This document shows, piece by piece, positions 56,550-64,000 of a DNA stretch of 64,000 nt. The notes under the pieces are model-generated. The model was not told the origin of the DNA. It made no database searches and saw nothing but the letters and a program-made list of their open reading frames with translations. Both the position numbers and the translations under genes were made by a program. Location of the stretch: NCBI RefSeq assembly GCF_008107695.1, contig NZ_VIRG01000070.1, positions 1-64,000 on the forward strand. Reading direction: 5' to 3'. Every line of letters begins with the position of its first letter. Positions within the stretch are counted from its first letter, which is position 1. This stretch comes from Stappia sp. BW2 (GTDB lineage Bacteria > Pseudomonadota > Alphaproteobacteria > Rhizobiales > Stappiaceae).

Positions 56550-57428
56550 ATGGCAGACGCAGTATTGGGCATTATCGGCGGGTCCGGCATTTACGACCTT
56601 CCGGGGCTGGAAAACTCCGAATGGATTGCCGTCAACAGCCCCTGGGGTACTCCATCCGACGACGTGCGCATCGGCACCATCGACGGTCTCAAGGTGGTGT
56701 TTCTGCCGCGCCATGGACGTGGACATGTCTATTCGCCGACCTCGATCAACTACCGCGCCAATATCGACGTGATGAAGCGCTGCGGCGTCACCGATCTTCT
56801 GTCCGTCTCCGCTTGCGGATCGCTCAAGGAAGAGCACGCCCCCGGCACTTTCGTGCTGGTGGATCAGTTCATCGACAGAACCTTTGCGCGGGAAAAGAGC
56901 TTCTTCGGCACAGGCTGTGTCGCTCATGTGTCGATGGCGACCCCGGTCAGTCCGAAACTGGTCGATGCGGTGGCGGCGGCTGCGGAAGCCGAGGGGCTGA
57001 CCTATGCCAAGGGCGGCACTTATCTTGCCATGGAAGGTCCGCAGTTCTCGTCGCTGGCGGAAAGTCAGCTCTATCGCTCCTGGGGCTGCGACGTCATCGG
57101 CATGACAAACATGCCGGAAGCCAAACTTGCCCGGGAAGCCGAGATTTCCTACGCGACCATTGCCATGGTTACCGACTATGACAGCTGGCACCCGGACCAT
57201 GGTGAAGTCGATATTCAGGCAATCATCAAGGTTCTGCACGAAAATGCGGAAAACGCACAGCGGCTGGTTGCCCGTGTGGCGCGGGATCTGCCGCGTGAAC
57301 ATCAATCCTGCCCGGCCGGGTCCGACACCGCGCTGGAGTTTGCCATGATGACGGCGCCCGACAAACGTGATCCGGCGCTGGTCGCCAAACTGGACGCCGT
57401 TGCTGGGCGGATCCTGAACCGGAGATAG
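56550..57428 (+). CDS. mtnP: S-methyl-5'-thioadenosine phosphorylase
   Basis: MtnP splits methylthioadenosine into adenine and methylthioribose-1-phosphate. The 292-residue protein has the family GGSGIYDLPGL start, the HGRGH phosphate-site motif, and the YLAMEGPQFSSLAES and GMTNMPEAKLAREAEI blocks. The product adenine is the substrate of the next gene, apt. The other product feeds mtnA elsewhere in the window. Confidence 0.95.
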   Translation: MADAVLGIIGGSGIYDLPGLENSEWIAVNSPWGTPSDDVRIGTIDGLKVVFLPRHGRGHVYSPTSINYRANIDVMKRCGVTDLLSVSACGSLKEEHAPGTFVLVDQFIDRTFAREKSFFGTGCVAHVSMATPVSPKLVDAVAAAAEAEGLTYAKGGTYLAMEGPQFSSLAESQLYRSWGCDVIGMTNMPEAKLAREAEISYATIAMVTDYDSWHPDHGEVDIQAIIKVLHENAENAQRLVARVARDLPREHQSCPAGSDTALEFAMMTAPDKRDPALVAKLDAVAGRILNRR

Positions 57429-57559
57429 GGTGCGGGCCGCAAGCGTGGCCGACATAGCCCCTTGAGACAAAGCGAAATTGCTTCGACCGGCAGGTCAAAC
57501 TTGTTATAACGACCGGCCGGGGCAGTTGCCCGGACCCGTTTCAAAAGAGAGATATCCCG

Positions 57560-58108
57560 ATGACCGCACAGACCATTCAGGATGAACTTGTCGGTGCCAT
57601 CCGCACGATCAAGGACTATCCCAAAGAGGGCATCCTGTTCCGGGACATCACGACATTGCTCGGCGATGCGCGTGCGTTTCGCCGCGCGGTCGATGCGCTG
57701 GTGCAGCCCTGGGCTGGATCAAAGGTCGATCAGATTGCCGGTATCGAGGCGCGTGGTTTCATCCTGGGAGGTGCGGTCGCCCACCAGGTGTCCGCCGGCT
57801 TCGTGCCGATCCGCAAGAAGGGCAAGCTGCCGCACGAAACCGTCCGGATCGCCTATTCTCTGGAATACGGCCTGGATGAGATGGAAATGCACAAGGATGC
57901 GATCAAGCCGGGCGACCGTGTCATCTTGGTCGACGACCTGATTGCGACCGGTGGCACGGCCGAGGCTGCCTGCAAGCTTTTGCGGTCCATGGGGGCGAAT
58001 ATCGAGGCAGCGTGTTTCATCGTCGATCTGCCGGATCTCGGCGGGCGCAAGAAGCTGGAAGCTTTGAAGGTTCCCGTGCGCACGCTCGTGGAATTTCCGG
58101 GGCACTAG
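57560..58108 (+). CDS. apt: Adenine phosphoribosyltransferase
   Basis: Apt makes AMP from adenine and PRPP. The 182-residue protein has the type-I phosphoribosyltransferase PRPP-binding motif ([17 protein letters not shown] near residues 120-135) and the [14 protein letters not shown] motif. It follows mtnP by 131 bases, and together they recycle adenine. The following bluB gene starts seven bases after its stop. Confidence 0.96.
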   Translation: MTAQTIQDELVGAIRTIKDYPKEGILFRDITTLLGDARAFRRAVDALVQPWAGSKVDQIAGIEARGFILGGAVAHQVSAGFVPIRKKGKLPHETVRIAYSLEYGLDEMEMHKDAIKPGDRVILVDDLIATGGTAEAACKLLRSMGANIEAACFIVDLPDLGGRKKLEALKVPVRTLVEFPGH

Positions 58109-58115
58109 GTCCGTC

Positions 58116-58778
58116 ATGCCGGGTGGAGCCGAGGGCAGGGATGTGAGACCGGAGTTTTCGGAGAAGTTTCAGAAGGATTTTGAGACCCTTTTGAAATGGC
58201 GCCGGGATGTGCGCCGGTTCAAACAGGCGCCACTGCCGAAAGGTGTTCTCGATCATTTGCTGCATTTGGCCGACCTCGCGCCGTCCGTCGGCAACAGCCA
58301 GCCCTGGCGGATCGTTGTCGTCGACAGCGCCGAGGCGCGTGCCGGGATCATCGAAAGCTTCGAAGCCGAGAATGAAGAGGCCGCGAAAACCTACAGCGAC
58401 GACAAGGCGCTCACCTATCGCCAGCTTAAGCTGGCGGGGTTGAAGGAGGCGCCTGTTCATCTGGCGATCTTCTGTGACGATGACCCCGAGCAGGGACACG
58501 GGCTGGGCAGGCTGACGATGCCGGAGACGCTGGCCTATTCCACGGTCAGCATGATCCACACCTTCTGGCTTGCCGCGCGTGCCGAAGGTATCGGAGTCGG
58601 CTGGGTGTCGATCCTCGATCCTGACGCGGTCACCAAGGCCCTTCAGGTTGACGCTGGCTGGCGCCTCGTGGCTTATCTATGCGTCGGTTATCCGGAAGAA
58701 GAGCATGTCGATCCGGAGCTGGAGCGAGCGCGTTGGCAGGCGCGCACGCCCCTGGCTTCGCGCATCATTCACCGATAG
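58116..58778 (+). CDS. bluB: 5,6-dimethylbenzimidazole synthase
   Basis: BluB turns reduced FMN into dimethylbenzimidazole, the lower ligand of vitamin B12. The 220-residue nitroreductase-like protein has the RRDVRRF and LAPSVGNSQPWR FMN-binding blocks and the GRLTMPETLAYSTVSMIHTFW segment typical of BluB. It sits seven bases after apt; no cobalamin riboswitch is seen. Confidence 0.93.
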   Translation: MPGGAEGRDVRPEFSEKFQKDFETLLKWRRDVRRFKQAPLPKGVLDHLLHLADLAPSVGNSQPWRIVVVDSAEARAGIIESFEAENEEAAKTYSDDKALTYRQLKLAGLKEAPVHLAIFCDDDPEQGHGLGRLTMPETLAYSTVSMIHTFWLAARAEGIGVGWVSILDPDAVTKALQVDAGWRLVAYLCVGYPEEEHVDPELERARWQARTPLASRIIHR

Positions 58779-58794
58779 GGCATTCTGCGTTCCC

Positions 58795-58899
58795 GTGAGC
58801 GCAGACAAGATGCTCGCAAAATATGGAAGCGATCAGCTGCAGGCAGTTCAATTGGGGTTGATTGAAAAGCAGCTGATCCAGAGGCAGGGCAAACCATGA
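58795..58899 (+). CDS. Possible 34-residue peptide coupled to the GNAT gene
   Basis: A GTG-started frame of 34 residues ends in a TGA that overlaps the next ATG (ATGA). The peptide is helical and glutamine-rich. The overlap suggests translational coupling, but no clear ribosome binding site was found, so it may be chance. Confidence 0.3.
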   Translation: MSADKMLAKYGSDQLQAVQLGLIEKQLIQRQGKP

Positions 58900-59375
58900 G
58901 CGTGATCATCCGACGGATCAACGAGGAAGACAAACAAGCTGTGTTTCAGCTTCTGGCAGACAGGTGGGCCGGGCCCGAAATGTTGCTGGATGGTGAGGTC
59001 ATCGATGCATCGAGCCTGCCTGGCTATGTCGCCTATGCCGGCAACGAACTGGTGGGGCTCGTCACGCTGATCAAGCGGGACAGCGAATGGGAAATCCTGA
59101 CGCTCGACTCGCTCAGCCGCTGGAGCGGCACCGGAACGCTTTTGCTGAACGCCGTGGTTGATGAGGCAAAGGCCAGCGGTATGCACCGGCTGACGGTGCG
59201 CACTTCCAACGACAACCTCGATGCCTTCCGCTTCTATCAGCGCCGGGGTTTCCGCCTGGAACGGGTGGCGCAAGGTGTCATCGACGCAGAGCGCGAGAAG
59301 AAACCGGAGATCCCGCTGCGGGGCGACTACGGGATTGAGATCCGGGACGAAGTCCTGTTTGCCCGAAGCCTCTGA
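58896..59375 (+). CDS. GNAT-family N-acetyltransferase
   Basis: The 159-residue protein has a GNAT fold: central LDSLSRWSGTGTLLLNAVVDEA acetyl-CoA site region and C-terminal NLDAFRFYQRRGFRLERV motif. The substrate is unknown. It follows bluB and a short possible peptide gene with an ATGA overlap. Confidence 0.9.
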   Translation: MSVIIRRINEEDKQAVFQLLADRWAGPEMLLDGEVIDASSLPGYVAYAGNELVGLVTLIKRDSEWEILTLDSLSRWSGTGTLLLNAVVDEAKASGMHRLTVRTSNDNLDAFRFYQRRGFRLERVAQGVIDAEREKKPEIPLRGDYGIEIRDEVLFARSL

Positions 59376-59648
59376 GCTTCAGGGCCACCCCTCACTTTCG
59401 GCGCCTTCGGGGCCCCTGACAGCAAGCTGTCGGCTGGTCCGGGTTTGCTATTGTCGGATGATCGCGCCGTGCAGCCTCGATTTCGCTGTTGCCGGCCCTG
59501 TTGGGTTTCTTTCGGGGCTGTACCAAGCGGATAATGTTGCTTCCGGTGCGTGACGGCTCCAGCCCTACCTTACCTACGGCCGATTTCTGCCAAAACTCGC
59601 GGACACCCGACGGGCTTCGCATCAGGTTTTGCGTGCGAGGGCCGAAAT
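59376..59648. other. Intergenic region before the methyltransferase promoter
   Basis: No gene is supported here. With the promoter region it makes a gap of about 380 bases between the GNAT gene and the methyltransferase. GC falls toward the promoter. Confidence 0.4.
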
Positions 59649-59676
59649 TTGCATTGCAGCGCACAATAGTTATAAT
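59649..59676 (+). promoter_or_regulatory. Candidate sigma-70 promoter of the methyltransferase
   Basis: TTGCAT (59649-59654), a 16-base spacer and a perfect TATAAT (59671-59676) make a good promoter match, about 80 bases upstream of the ATG. Confidence 0.55.
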
Positions 59677-59693
59677 TGCTCATTCCCAAGTTC

Positions 59694-59714
59694 ATTTTTC
59701 CTGACCGGAAAAAT
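59694..59714 (+). promoter_or_regulatory. Inverted repeat in the methyltransferase 5' leader
   Basis: ATTTTTCC and GGAAAAAT are perfect arms around TGACC. The element lies just downstream of the candidate promoter and 40 bases upstream of the ATG, where it could be an operator or a short RNA hairpin. Confidence 0.4.
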
Positions 59715-59754
59715 TCCGCACATTCGTGCTCAGAATTCCTGAGGAGGATAATTA

Positions 59755-60777
59755 ATGCCTGTCGCCAGGTCCTTGGAAACAGCTGAGGAAATTTCAGATA
59801 TTGCTTTCGGGTTCATGGGTTCAAAAGCCCTTTTTTCTGCACTTCATGTAGATTTGTTTTCACTTCTTTCGGAAAAAACCTTGTCCCCAGAGGAAGTTGC
59901 TCGGGAAAGCGCGCTTGATCTTGATCGCGCGACAACCTTGCTGACCGCTCTTACCAGCCTTGGGCTGGTTCGCCGGGAGAGCGAGGGCTTTACCAATTCC
60001 CCAGCGGCAGAGGCCTTTCTGGTGAAGGGGCGGAAATACGACTTCGGCGACTATCTGCGGTTCCAGATCGACAAGCAGATGTATCCCTTCATGACGCAGC
60101 TCAACGATGCACTTACCGACAGTCTGGAGGATGGCCAGGTTGCTTCCTATGAGGCCTGGTTCAGCGACCCGGAAGAGGCGCGGCTGTATTCCCGGTCCCA
60201 GCATGCAGGCTCGCTCGGGCCCGGTCGGGGGCTTGCCAAGCTTGTGGATCTGTCCGCTGCTAAGCAGTTGCTGGACGTTGGCGGCGGCACCGGCGCATTC
60301 TCGATTTCGCTTTGCAAGGCTTATCCCGGATTGCGGTCAACCGTTCTGGACTTCCCCAATGTCGCCAAGGTGGGCGAGGAGTTCATTGCCGAAGAGGGTT
60401 TGCAGGACCGCATCCACTATGCGCCTGGCAATGCCCTGAAGGACACGTGGCCGGACAGTGCAGACGCGGTGTTGATGTCCTATCTGTTTTCCGGTGTTCC
60501 GGGCACGGCCATACCGGGGCTCGTGCGCAAGGCGTTCGAAGTTCTGACGCCGGGCGGCGATTTCATGGTCCATGACTTCATGGTCGACGAAAATCGCGAC
60601 GGGCCGAAGCTCGCTGCGCTCTGGCAGCTGCAGCATACCGCCTTCAACCCGGAAGCCCGGTCGATCACGAGTTCCTATGTTGCCGGTTTGATGGAGGCTG
60701 CGGGCTTCATCGATATCGCGGTTGAGGTGATGATCCCGGGAATGACGATGCTGGTTCACGGCCGTAAGCCGGACTAA
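59755..60777 (+). CDS. dsyB: SAM-dependent methyltransferase, DsyB-like (candidate DMSP biosynthesis)
   Basis: The 340-residue protein has the architecture of the acetylserotonin O-methyltransferase family: an N-terminal helical dimerisation/winged-helix domain (about 10-95) and a SAM-binding domain with LLDVGGGTG at 172-180 and the downstream VLDF acidic site. The catalytic His of O-methyltransferases (in the LHDW motif) is missing; Phe245 (YLFSG) stands there. DsyB is a member of this family that S-methylates a methionine-derived hydroxy acid in DMSP synthesis, was first described in Labrenzia and is about 340 residues long. The ribosome binding site GAGGAGG is strong. I call it DsyB-like; another S- or O-methyltransferase is possible. 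Confidence 0.6.
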   Translation: MPVARSLETAEEISDIAFGFMGSKALFSALHVDLFSLLSEKTLSPEEVARESALDLDRATTLLTALTSLGLVRRESEGFTNSPAAEAFLVKGRKYDFGDYLRFQIDKQMYPFMTQLNDALTDSLEDGQVASYEAWFSDPEEARLYSRSQHAGSLGPGRGLAKLVDLSAAKQLLDVGGGTGAFSISLCKAYPGLRSTVLDFPNVAKVGEEFIAEEGLQDRIHYAPGNALKDTWPDSADAVLMSYLFSGVPGTAIPGLVRKAFEVLTPGGDFMVHDFMVDENRDGPKLAALWQLQHTAFNPEARSITSSYVAGLMEAAGFIDIAVEVMIPGMTMLVHGRKPD

Positions 60778-60891
60778 CATCCTCCGACAAGATGCGGCAA
60801 ATGGACTTGATGTCTGTTTGCCGCAGGTTCGGGAGCAGGCAATAGATTTAGAAAAGCGGTCTACGTATTTTCCCTAAGATCTGGAGAAACG

Positions 60892-61133
60892 ATGTCTGCT
60901 TCATCTGCCCCCAAGGAAGTTCTGGTGCTACGGCTGCTTCTGGCCGTGCCGATCTTGAATCTGTTCCTCAAGGAAGCGCTTTATGGCGCAGGAGATGCCA
61001 AATACTGGTTCATCGCCAATCTGGCGATGATCTGGCGGTGTCGATCTATGCCTTTGGTTACCCGGCCATCATTGTGCCGGCACTGACCATGGTGCCAATG
61101 GCGTTTTTGTGGATCCTGGACGTCTGCCGCTGA
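60892..61133 (+). pseudogene. Frameshifted small membrane protein gene
   Basis: A GGAG ribosome binding site and ATG start a hydrophobic protein. The first frame is good to about residue 47 (IANLAMI), then reads nonsense. One base later the other frame continues a membrane helix (LAVSIYAFGYP ...) to a TGA at 61131-61133. Restoring one base, for example a third C before CTGGCG, would give an 80-residue, two- to three-helix protein. The total of 242 bases fits a single-base loss. It follows the DsyB-like gene by 114 bases. Confidence 0.65.
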
Positions 61134-61246
61134 GCGCTGCGCCTTCGTGAGGCGCGGCAATACAGGATTGCCATTGAAAGAGCGTGGTGCCGTCTTCAGG
61201 GATGCAGCACGCTTTTTGTCTTTTCAGCGCCAGTCAATTGCAGGGA

Positions 61247-61726
61247 TCAGCCCTTGCGACGTTCGACAAAGACCGTGCCCTTGAAGGAGAACACCAGCGT
61301 GCCGTCCTGATTGAAGGCCTGCATGTCGGAATGAACGAGGCCCCAGTCCGGACGGCTGCGGCTTTCGGTCTTGCCGGTCACGACGCGGCGGTAGCGCAGC
61401 GTGTCGCCGACGAACACCGGTCTGATCCACTTCAGATCTTCAAACCCGGGCGAGGGGCCGAGTTTGGCCGGTGTCTGCCCGGCAGCGAGCGCTTCTTCCT
61501 GAAGAGCCTTGTGACGCGTCACCCAGAGCTTCATGAACACGGCCGCAGTATGCCAGCCGGACGCGCACAGGCGGCCGAAATGGGTTTTTGCTGCGGCCTC
61601 TTCGCTCAGGTGAAAAGCCTGCGGATCGTATTTTTCCGCAAATCGCACGATGTCTTCCCGGGTGAATGTGTATTCCCCGAGGTCGAGCGTGTCGCCGGTT
61701 TCGATATCTTCAAAAAAGGCACTCAC
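61247..61726 (-). CDS. MaoC-like dehydratase (hotdog fold), second of a pair
   Basis: The 159-residue protein has the MaoC hydratase core: DPQAFHL with catalytic-type aspartate and histidine, and ASGWHTAAVFMKL. It is homologous to the neighbouring gene, whose stop overlaps this start by four bases (ATGA). The two may form a heterodimer acting on an enoyl-CoA or related substrate. Confidence 0.87.
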   Translation of the reverse strand: MSAFFEDIETGDTLDLGEYTFTREDIVRFAEKYDPQAFHLSEEAAAKTHFGRLCASGWHTAAVFMKLWVTRHKALQEEALAAGQTPAKLGPSPGFEDLKWIRPVFVGDTLRYRRVVTGKTESRSRPDWGLVHSDMQAFNQDGTLVFSFKGTVFVERRKG

Positions 61727-62181
61727 CGGGCAGCCTCCCGTCTTGCGAACAGGTTCGGGTTTTCCCAGACAAGCACTTCAGAGCCGTCCTGGTTGTTTGC
61801 CGTTACGCGTATGTTGACGAGGCCCAGGTCCGGTTTCGAGCGCAAGTCTCTCGTGTCGAGTATTTCGACCCTGGCCGTCAGGCAATCGCCTGGATGAACC
61901 GGGCGCTTCCATTGCAGCCTGGTGATGCCCGGCGAGCCGCGGCCGCTTGTCTTGTTCAGGAGGTTTTCAGCCAGCAGGCGCATCACCATTGCGCCGGTGT
62001 GCCAGCCGGAAGCGGCCAGGCCTCCCAGGATGGATGCCTTGCCGGCCTCTTCGTCGAGGTGGAACGGTTGGGGGTCGAACTCGGCGGCGAAATCGATGAT
62101 TTCGTCCCGGCTGACGGTGAGGGAGCCTAGCTCGAAGACCTGACCAGGTTCGAAGTCTTCAAAATAAAGGAGATCGGTCAT
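61723..62181 (-). CDS. MaoC-like dehydratase (hotdog fold), first of a pair
   Basis: The 152-residue protein has the MaoC core: DPQPFHLDEEAG and ASGWHTGAMVMRL. The start at 62181 is chosen for its GGAA site and because residues before it in the longer frame are unconserved. It overlaps the next gene by four bases and is probably co-translated with it. The substrate is unknown. Confidence 0.86.
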   Translation of the reverse strand: MTDLLYFEDFEPGQVFELGSLTVSRDEIIDFAAEFDPQPFHLDEEAGKASILGGLAASGWHTGAMVMRLLAENLLNKTSGRGSPGITRLQWKRPVHPGDCLTARVEILDTRDLRSKPDLGLVNIRVTANNQDGSEVLVWENPNLFARREAAR

Positions 62182-62253
62182 GAATTCCGGTGGGGTTGGC
62201 ATATCGCGGAAACGCGATGAGCCGCGTTTCCGCCTCGAGAATGGCAAACAAGA

Positions 62254-62616
62254 TCAGTCGTAATAGATTTCGTTATCGTCCATGTAGATGTTGCTGGCTT
62301 CGCAGATATCGATGTCGATCGGATCGTCGAGCACTTCGCTGTCGTCGTCCGCCAGCCAGCCGACCTGGAAGGTCTGCGAGCAGTTGCCGCTATCTGCCTC
62401 GAACTCGGCTCTTGCGCTTTCGCCGGGTTCGAGAGGTCCGGCCAGCCAGTTGTCCGACCAGCCGTTGCCGTCATTGGTGTAGAACCCGACGACAACATTG
62501 TCTTCTGTGTTGTTGTAGATCTGGAAGTACCCTTGCGAGCCGGTTCCCTGTGCGGCGGCTGCGGTCGCAGACGCCAGGACGGCAAGGCCGAAAGCGGCAG
62601 ATTTCAGTAGCTTCAT
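62254..62616 (-). CDS. Secreted acidic protein of unknown function
   Basis: The 120-residue protein has a clear signal peptide (about residues 1-22, ending in alanines) and an acidic mature part rich in Asp, Asn and Tyr. The mature protein may fold as a beta-sandwich. Two cysteines (about 79 and 104) could form a disulfide. No family recognised. Confidence 0.75.
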   Translation of the reverse strand: MKLLKSAAFGLAVLASATAAAAQGTGSQGYFQIYNNTEDNVVVGFYTNDGNGWSDNWLAGPLEPGESARAEFEADSGNCSQTFQVGWLADDDSEVLDDPIDIDICEASNIYMDDNEIYYD

Positions 62617-62734
62617 AGCACGTTTCCCAGAGGGGCAGCTCTGCTGCCCGATAGTGTTGCGACACGAAGCTATTCCCAGCCGGTTCGGAAGTAAAACTAA
62701 ATCCGCCGGTCTCCCGCCCTAGTCCGGATGCCTA

Positions 62735-63634
62735 TCAGACCGCCACGTATTTGCGCCAATTGTGCTCTTCTTCGAAGCCGAGAACCTCGCGGATCTTGCG
62801 GTTGGAAAAGAGGGCTTCATGCTCTCCCAGTTCCCGGCTCAACGGCACATCGGGGAAGAAGCGCTTGAGGATTTCCGCATTCGGAATATCGACTGAATTC
62901 GTGTCGTTGCCGGCGTTGAAGATCTGGAAGCCGAGGCCATCCTTGTCCAGGCAGCGGTCAACGATCTGCCCAAGGTCGCGGGCGTCGATATAGCAGAAGA
63001 TGTTTCTGCGGCGCTGCGCCGGATTTGCAAAGAAATCCGGGAACCGGTCGTATTCATGCGGCTCGATGACATTGCCGATCCTCAGGGCATAGATATCGAA
63101 CCCGGAGCGGCGCTGGAAGGCGCGGGCGGTTTTCTCGTTGACGACCTTGGAAAGACCATAGCTGTCCATCGGGTCGACATCGTAGTCCTCTTCCACGGGC
63201 AGCACCTTCGGGTCGACCACGCCATCGGCGAAACAGACGCCATAGGTGGTTTCCGACGAGGCAATCACGATCTTGCGGATGCCCAGCTTCACCGCGGCCT
63301 CCACGACGTTGTAAGTGCCCATCGTATTGACCTCGAACGTCCTGTTGTCCGGGTTAATCAGAATGCGCGGCACCGCGGCGAAATGCACGACGGCGTCGAA
63401 GGAAGGTACGCCGTTGCCCGGCTCCAGCTCGTCGAAGTTGGCGTAACTGGTCATGACGTTGAACATCTCGCCCGAGGAGGTGATGTCGGCAATGAGGTTG
63501 TCGACGCCGGGGTGGTCGAGCGGCGTGAGGTCGACGTTCACGACACGATGTCCCTGCGCCAGCAGATACGGAATGACATGCCGTCCGGCCTTGCCCGAAC
63601 CGCCGGTGAACAAAATGCGCTTCTTGGTGGTCAT
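62735..63634 (-). CDS. NAD-dependent epimerase/dehydratase (extended SDR)
   Basis: The 299-residue protein has the nucleotide motif GGSGKAG (residues 10-16) and the catalytic YGLSK block (Tyr and Lys, near residue 154-158), with the GN and HFAAVPR motifs of extended short-chain dehydrogenases. The substrate, likely a sugar nucleotide or uronic acid, is unknown. Confidence 0.9.
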   Translation of the reverse strand: MTTKKRILFTGGSGKAGRHVIPYLLAQGHRVVNVDLTPLDHPGVDNLIADITSSGEMFNVMTSYANFDELEPGNGVPSFDAVVHFAAVPRILINPDNRTFEVNTMGTYNVVEAAVKLGIRKIVIASSETTYGVCFADGVVDPKVLPVEEDYDVDPMDSYGLSKVVNEKTARAFQRRSGFDIYALRIGNVIEPHEYDRFPDFFANPAQRRRNIFCYIDARDLGQIVDRCLDKDGLGFQIFNAGNDTNSVDIPNAEILKRFFPDVPLSRELGEHEALFSNRKIREVLGFEEEHNWRKYVAV

Positions 63635-63822
63635 GGTTCGATTCCTCCAGTTTTTGAGTTGCGTACATCATGGCCAAACCGGCACGGGAAACCAGTGCCT
63701 GTTTTGTTTTTCTGAAAGAAAGACCTTCTCCGTTTCAAGCGGCCTGGTGAGGCGGGGCCAAGTCAGCAAGATTTATCAAAAAGCATGGTGCTAGGGTCCC
63801 TTCAATCGAACGGGGCCAAGAC

Positions 63823-64000
63823 ATGACCAATCACGAAAAGCTCACACTCTCGCCGCGGGACAACGGCTACATCCGCCGCTTCACACGGGTGATCGAATAC
63901 ATCTACGCCAACCTGGACGAGGATCCGGACCTGGCGACACTTGCCGAGGTTGCCGCCCTTTCTCCCTCCCACTGGCACAGGGTGTGGCAGGCGACCTACG
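63823..64000 (+). CDS. AraC-family transcriptional regulator, 5' part only
   Basis: The first 59 codons are visible before the window ends. They contain the start of an AraC-type helix-turn-helix (DLATLAEVAALSPSHWHRVW). AraC domains at the N-terminus followed by a GyrI-like domain are common, so that is likely. It is divergent from the epimerase gene. Confidence 0.8.
   Translation, partial: MTNHEKLTLSPRDNGYIRRFTRVIEYIYANLDEDPDLATLAEVAALSPSHWHRVWQATY

Noticed and set aside
58100..58120. Cobalamin riboswitch before bluB
   Set aside because: bluB starts seven bases after apt, which leaves no room for a riboswitch.
1..64000. CRISPR arrays, insertion sequences, phage or integrase genes
   Set aside because: No regular repeat-spacer pattern, no transposase and no integrase was seen, including in the tRNA-flanked islet.

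Overview
The window is a high-GC chromosomal segment of a marine alphaproteobacterium of the Rhizobiales/Hyphomicrobiales side, most like Roseibium/Labrenzia (Stappiaceae). This rests on a Caulobacter-type fliF-fliG-fliH-fliN-flbD block next to a SciP (DUF1153) gene and a perfect CtrA box, the petABC bc1 operon, the MoxR/DUF58/DUF4159 cluster, REP-like palindromes of a kind common in Rhizobiales, and candidate genes for dimethylsulfoniopropionate (DMSP) metabolism. The taxon is an inference; no rRNA is present.

Layout. 1-4.4 kb: galE and three unrecognised genes in AT-richer DNA. 4.5-10.7 kb: a probable genomic islet with a DddD-type tandem CoA transferase (DMSP cleavage), a GMC oxidoreductase resembling DddA, a divergent LysR regulator and small unknown genes. 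It lies between an intact elongator tRNA-Met (10665-10741) and two decayed copies of that tRNA's 3' half (9990-10037 and 4478-4513), all in the same orientation, as expected for serial insertions into a tRNA 3' end. 10.8-12.0 kb: mnmA. 12.3-24.4 kb: flagellar locus (fliK, flgD, sciP, fliF, fliG, fliH, fliN, flbD, flhA) ending in two tandem 91-residue paralogues of unknown function. 24.5-31.4 kb: acetyltransferases, mtnA, a metallophosphoesterase, a Nudix hydrolase, a glutathionyl-hydroquinone reductase and two tiny genes. 31.6-41.6 kb: MoxR/DUF58/DUF4159 operon, DUF1285, CoA-type Nudix hydrolase, DUF6111 and CCA-adding enzyme. 41.7-44.3 kb: HD-GYP protein, hemF, trmL. 44.5-53.1 kb: two paralogous ABC exporters around a DUF2177 protein, a chemoreceptor and a PAS-GGDEF-EAL protein. 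53.4-56.1 kb: cytochrome bc1. 56.5-59.4 kb: mtnP, apt, bluB, GNAT. 59.7-61.1 kb: a DsyB-like methyltransferase (candidate DMSP synthesis) followed by a frameshifted membrane-protein gene. 61.2-64 kb: two MaoC-like proteins, a secreted acidic protein, an epimerase and the start of an AraC-type regulator.

How genes work together. DddD would turn DMSP into dimethyl sulfide and a 3-hydroxypropionate-level product, the GMC enzyme would oxidise the C3 product, and the LysR protein would control both. The 59.7 kb methyltransferase may make the DMSP precursor, so the window could hold both ends of DMSP metabolism. MtnP, MtnA and Apt belong to methylthioadenosine salvage and adenine recycling. SciP, the CtrA box and FlbD suggest cell-cycle control of flagellum assembly. 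Everything is read from sequence by eye; functional names without experimental context are family-level inferences.
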